Shown here: piece after piece, positions 4,575-5,152 of the stretch
How the letters are laid out: each line of letters starts with the position of its first letter
How positions within the stretch are numbered: position 1 is the first letter of the stretch
NCBI RefSeq assembly: GCF_900766215.1
Contig: NZ_CAAFUQ010000040.1
Location: 1-5,152, forward strand
From: an uncultured Finegoldia sp.
Lineage (GTDB): Bacteria; Bacillota; Clostridia; Tissierellales; Peptoniphilaceae
Reading direction: 5' to 3'
DNA: 5,152 nucleotides
Position numbers and translations under genes: made by a program
The notes under the pieces: model-generated
Seen by the model: the letters and a program-made list of their open reading frames with translations, nothing else
Database searches by the model: none
Told to the model about the DNA's origin: nothing

Positions 4575-5000
4575 TTAGAAATGTTTTTCAAAATGCTTAT
4601 ATAGAATAATCCCTAAAAATGTTTGCAGTAGGAATAAACCAAATATAATGCCTATAATCCATGCTTCAATATGAAGTAACGCAAGTACAAAAGCAACAAA
4701 CAAGTACACGAAAGTCATTAACTGATATACTAAAGAACCAGCTTTCATTCTTAAAAATATTTTTCTTTCATCAACATTATTGATGTGATTTTCTCTATTT
4801 ATATTTTGTAATTTTTCTTTATTTTTTGGCATTTCATAATAACAAATTTTCAATAATTGAACACCAGAAGCAAAAGCTAAACCGAACCCCATTGCGTAAA
4901 AAAGTGTAGCGTAATAATCAGTATCAATAACGAAATATCCAAAACATATAAAGATTATACCTATAATAATCTCAATGATAAATGATAATTTTTTCTTCAT
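4575..5000 (-). CDS. Four-helix membrane protein, function unknown
   Basis: It encodes 141 residues. The start at 5000 (MKKKLSF) is chosen because AGGTGG lies 8 nt upstream; the in-frame GTG at 5012 lies within that binding site. Four hydrophobic segments are visible at about 7-25, 30-50, 92-110 and 113-134. Two hairpins are separated by a charged, probably cytoplasmic loop (55-88) containing DERKIFLRMKAG. A DER-x-R-x-KAG motif in a loop between helix pairs is typical of small Firmicutes membrane proteins of the DUF2178 kind, often next to small regulators; I infer the link from that motif only. The gene is AT-richer than int and the sigma-like gene, suggesting separate origin. Its upstream sequence runs within a few tens of bases into a topoisomerase fragment on the other strand, so its native promoter may be lost. 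Confidence 0.75.
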   Translation of the reverse strand: MKKKLSFIIEIIIGIIFICFGYFVIDTDYYATLFYAMGFGLAFASGVQLLKICYYEMPKNKEKLQNINRENHINNVDERKIFLRMKAGSLVYQLMTFVYLFVAFVLALLHIEAWIIGIIFGLFLLQTFLGIILYKHFEKHF

Positions 5001-5031
5001 TGTTAATTCCACCTTTCAAAAGACTACATTT

Positions 5032-5152
5032 TCTGTATTAAAAAAATCGTTTTATGGTTGTTCAAATTATCCTGAATGTAAGTTTACTTTAGCTGAACAT
5101 TTTAGAAAGAAAAAACTAACCAAAACGAATGTAAAAGAATTACTGGAGGGAA
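5032..5152 (+). pseudogene. C-terminal zinc-ribbon fragment of a type IA topoisomerase (5'-truncated, runs off window)
   Basis: The plus strand reads KSFYGCSNYPECKFTLAEHF, then RKKKLTKTNVKELLEG, open to the last base. FYGCSNYPECKF is the second half of the C-terminal zinc ribbon of DNA topoisomerase I/III proteins (C-x5-C), and the KLTKTNVKELLEG segment that follows is typical of TopB-like enzymes of Gram-positive plasmids and ICEs. The first CxxC pair and the whole catalytic domain are missing: upstream residues in frame (TFQKTTFSVLKK) have no cysteine and overlap the leader of the membrane-protein gene. The gene was therefore cut at about 5013-5050. No ribosome binding site or start is visible, so it is unlikely to be expressed. 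Confidence 0.75.

Larger units (their letters stand above)
1347..5152. mobile_element. Integrase-proximal end of a Tn916/Tn1549-like ICE (partial)
   Basis: The order, reading on the minus strand, is orf7-like sigma, orf8-like regulator, xis, int, then the DR-2 arm sites and the element end. This is the conserved recombination end of the Tn916/Tn1549 superfamily. The terminus is placed at the T7-ACAT-A5 tract near 1347-1362 by inference from A/T-tract targets known for this family. Transfer genes and the other end are beyond the window. Whether everything from 4319 to 5152 is original ICE backbone, cargo or a second element is unresolved, since the topoisomerase fragment at the right edge runs the opposite way. 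Confidence 0.75.

Noticed and set aside
3597..4604. Plus-strand frames at 3597-3851, 4001-4207 and 4419-4604
   Set aside because: They are antisense to the sigma-like gene, its leader and the 74-residue gene and show no recognisable protein features.
1..5152. CRISPR array, tRNA or rRNA gene
   Set aside because: No regularly spaced repeats and no cloverleaf or conserved ribosomal RNA sequence were seen on either strand.

Overview
The window looks like a low-GC Gram-positive chromosome, most probably a streptococcus, carrying the integrase end of a Tn916/Tn1549-superfamily integrative conjugative element (ICE). The host guess rests on a YSIRK-type signal peptide at the left and on general AT richness. 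The ICE assignment is much firmer: a tyrosine integrase of Tn916 type with its catalytic residues in place, a Tn916-type Xis, an Orf8-like and an Orf7-like regulator in the expected order, and two tandem copies of the DR-2 arm site just beyond the integrase stop codon.

Left flank (1 to about 1346). The tail of an unidentified plus-strand gene (1-84) faces a decayed minus-strand surface-protein gene (204-533). That gene has a YSIRK signal peptide but stops inside a perfect 23-bp inverted repeat; its frame stays open for 33 more codons beyond that stop. A divergent TetR-family regulator (716-1241) follows, broken by one extra T in a T6 run. The space between the two genes holds a 19-bp AT-rich hairpin in the surface-protein leader, a TTATC-TC-GATAA palindrome and a clear TATAAT.

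ICE end and recombination module (about 1347 to 3004). The terminus is inferred at a T7-ACAT-A5 tract. It is followed by a structured 150-bp end region, the DR-2 pair, int, a dyad-embedded int promoter and xis, with both genes on the minus strand.

ICE regulation (3005-4318). Reading on the minus strand, the order is a 14-codon leader ORF, an intrinsic terminator, the sigma-4-like Orf7 homologue, the Orf8 homologue overlapping it by 11 nt, a 374-bp non-coding stretch with repeats and a candidate promoter, then xis and int. The leader plus terminator resembles ribosome-mediated attenuation and would control the activators of excision.

Cargo or junction (4319-5152). A 74-residue protein with possible Spo0A C-terminal-like character and a four-helix membrane protein lie on the same strand as the ICE genes. 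Immediately upstream of the membrane gene, on the opposite strand, is the C-terminal zinc-ribbon piece of a type IA topoisomerase missing its first Cys pair. This marks a recombination or insertion junction near 5013-5050. The far end of the element is not in the window.
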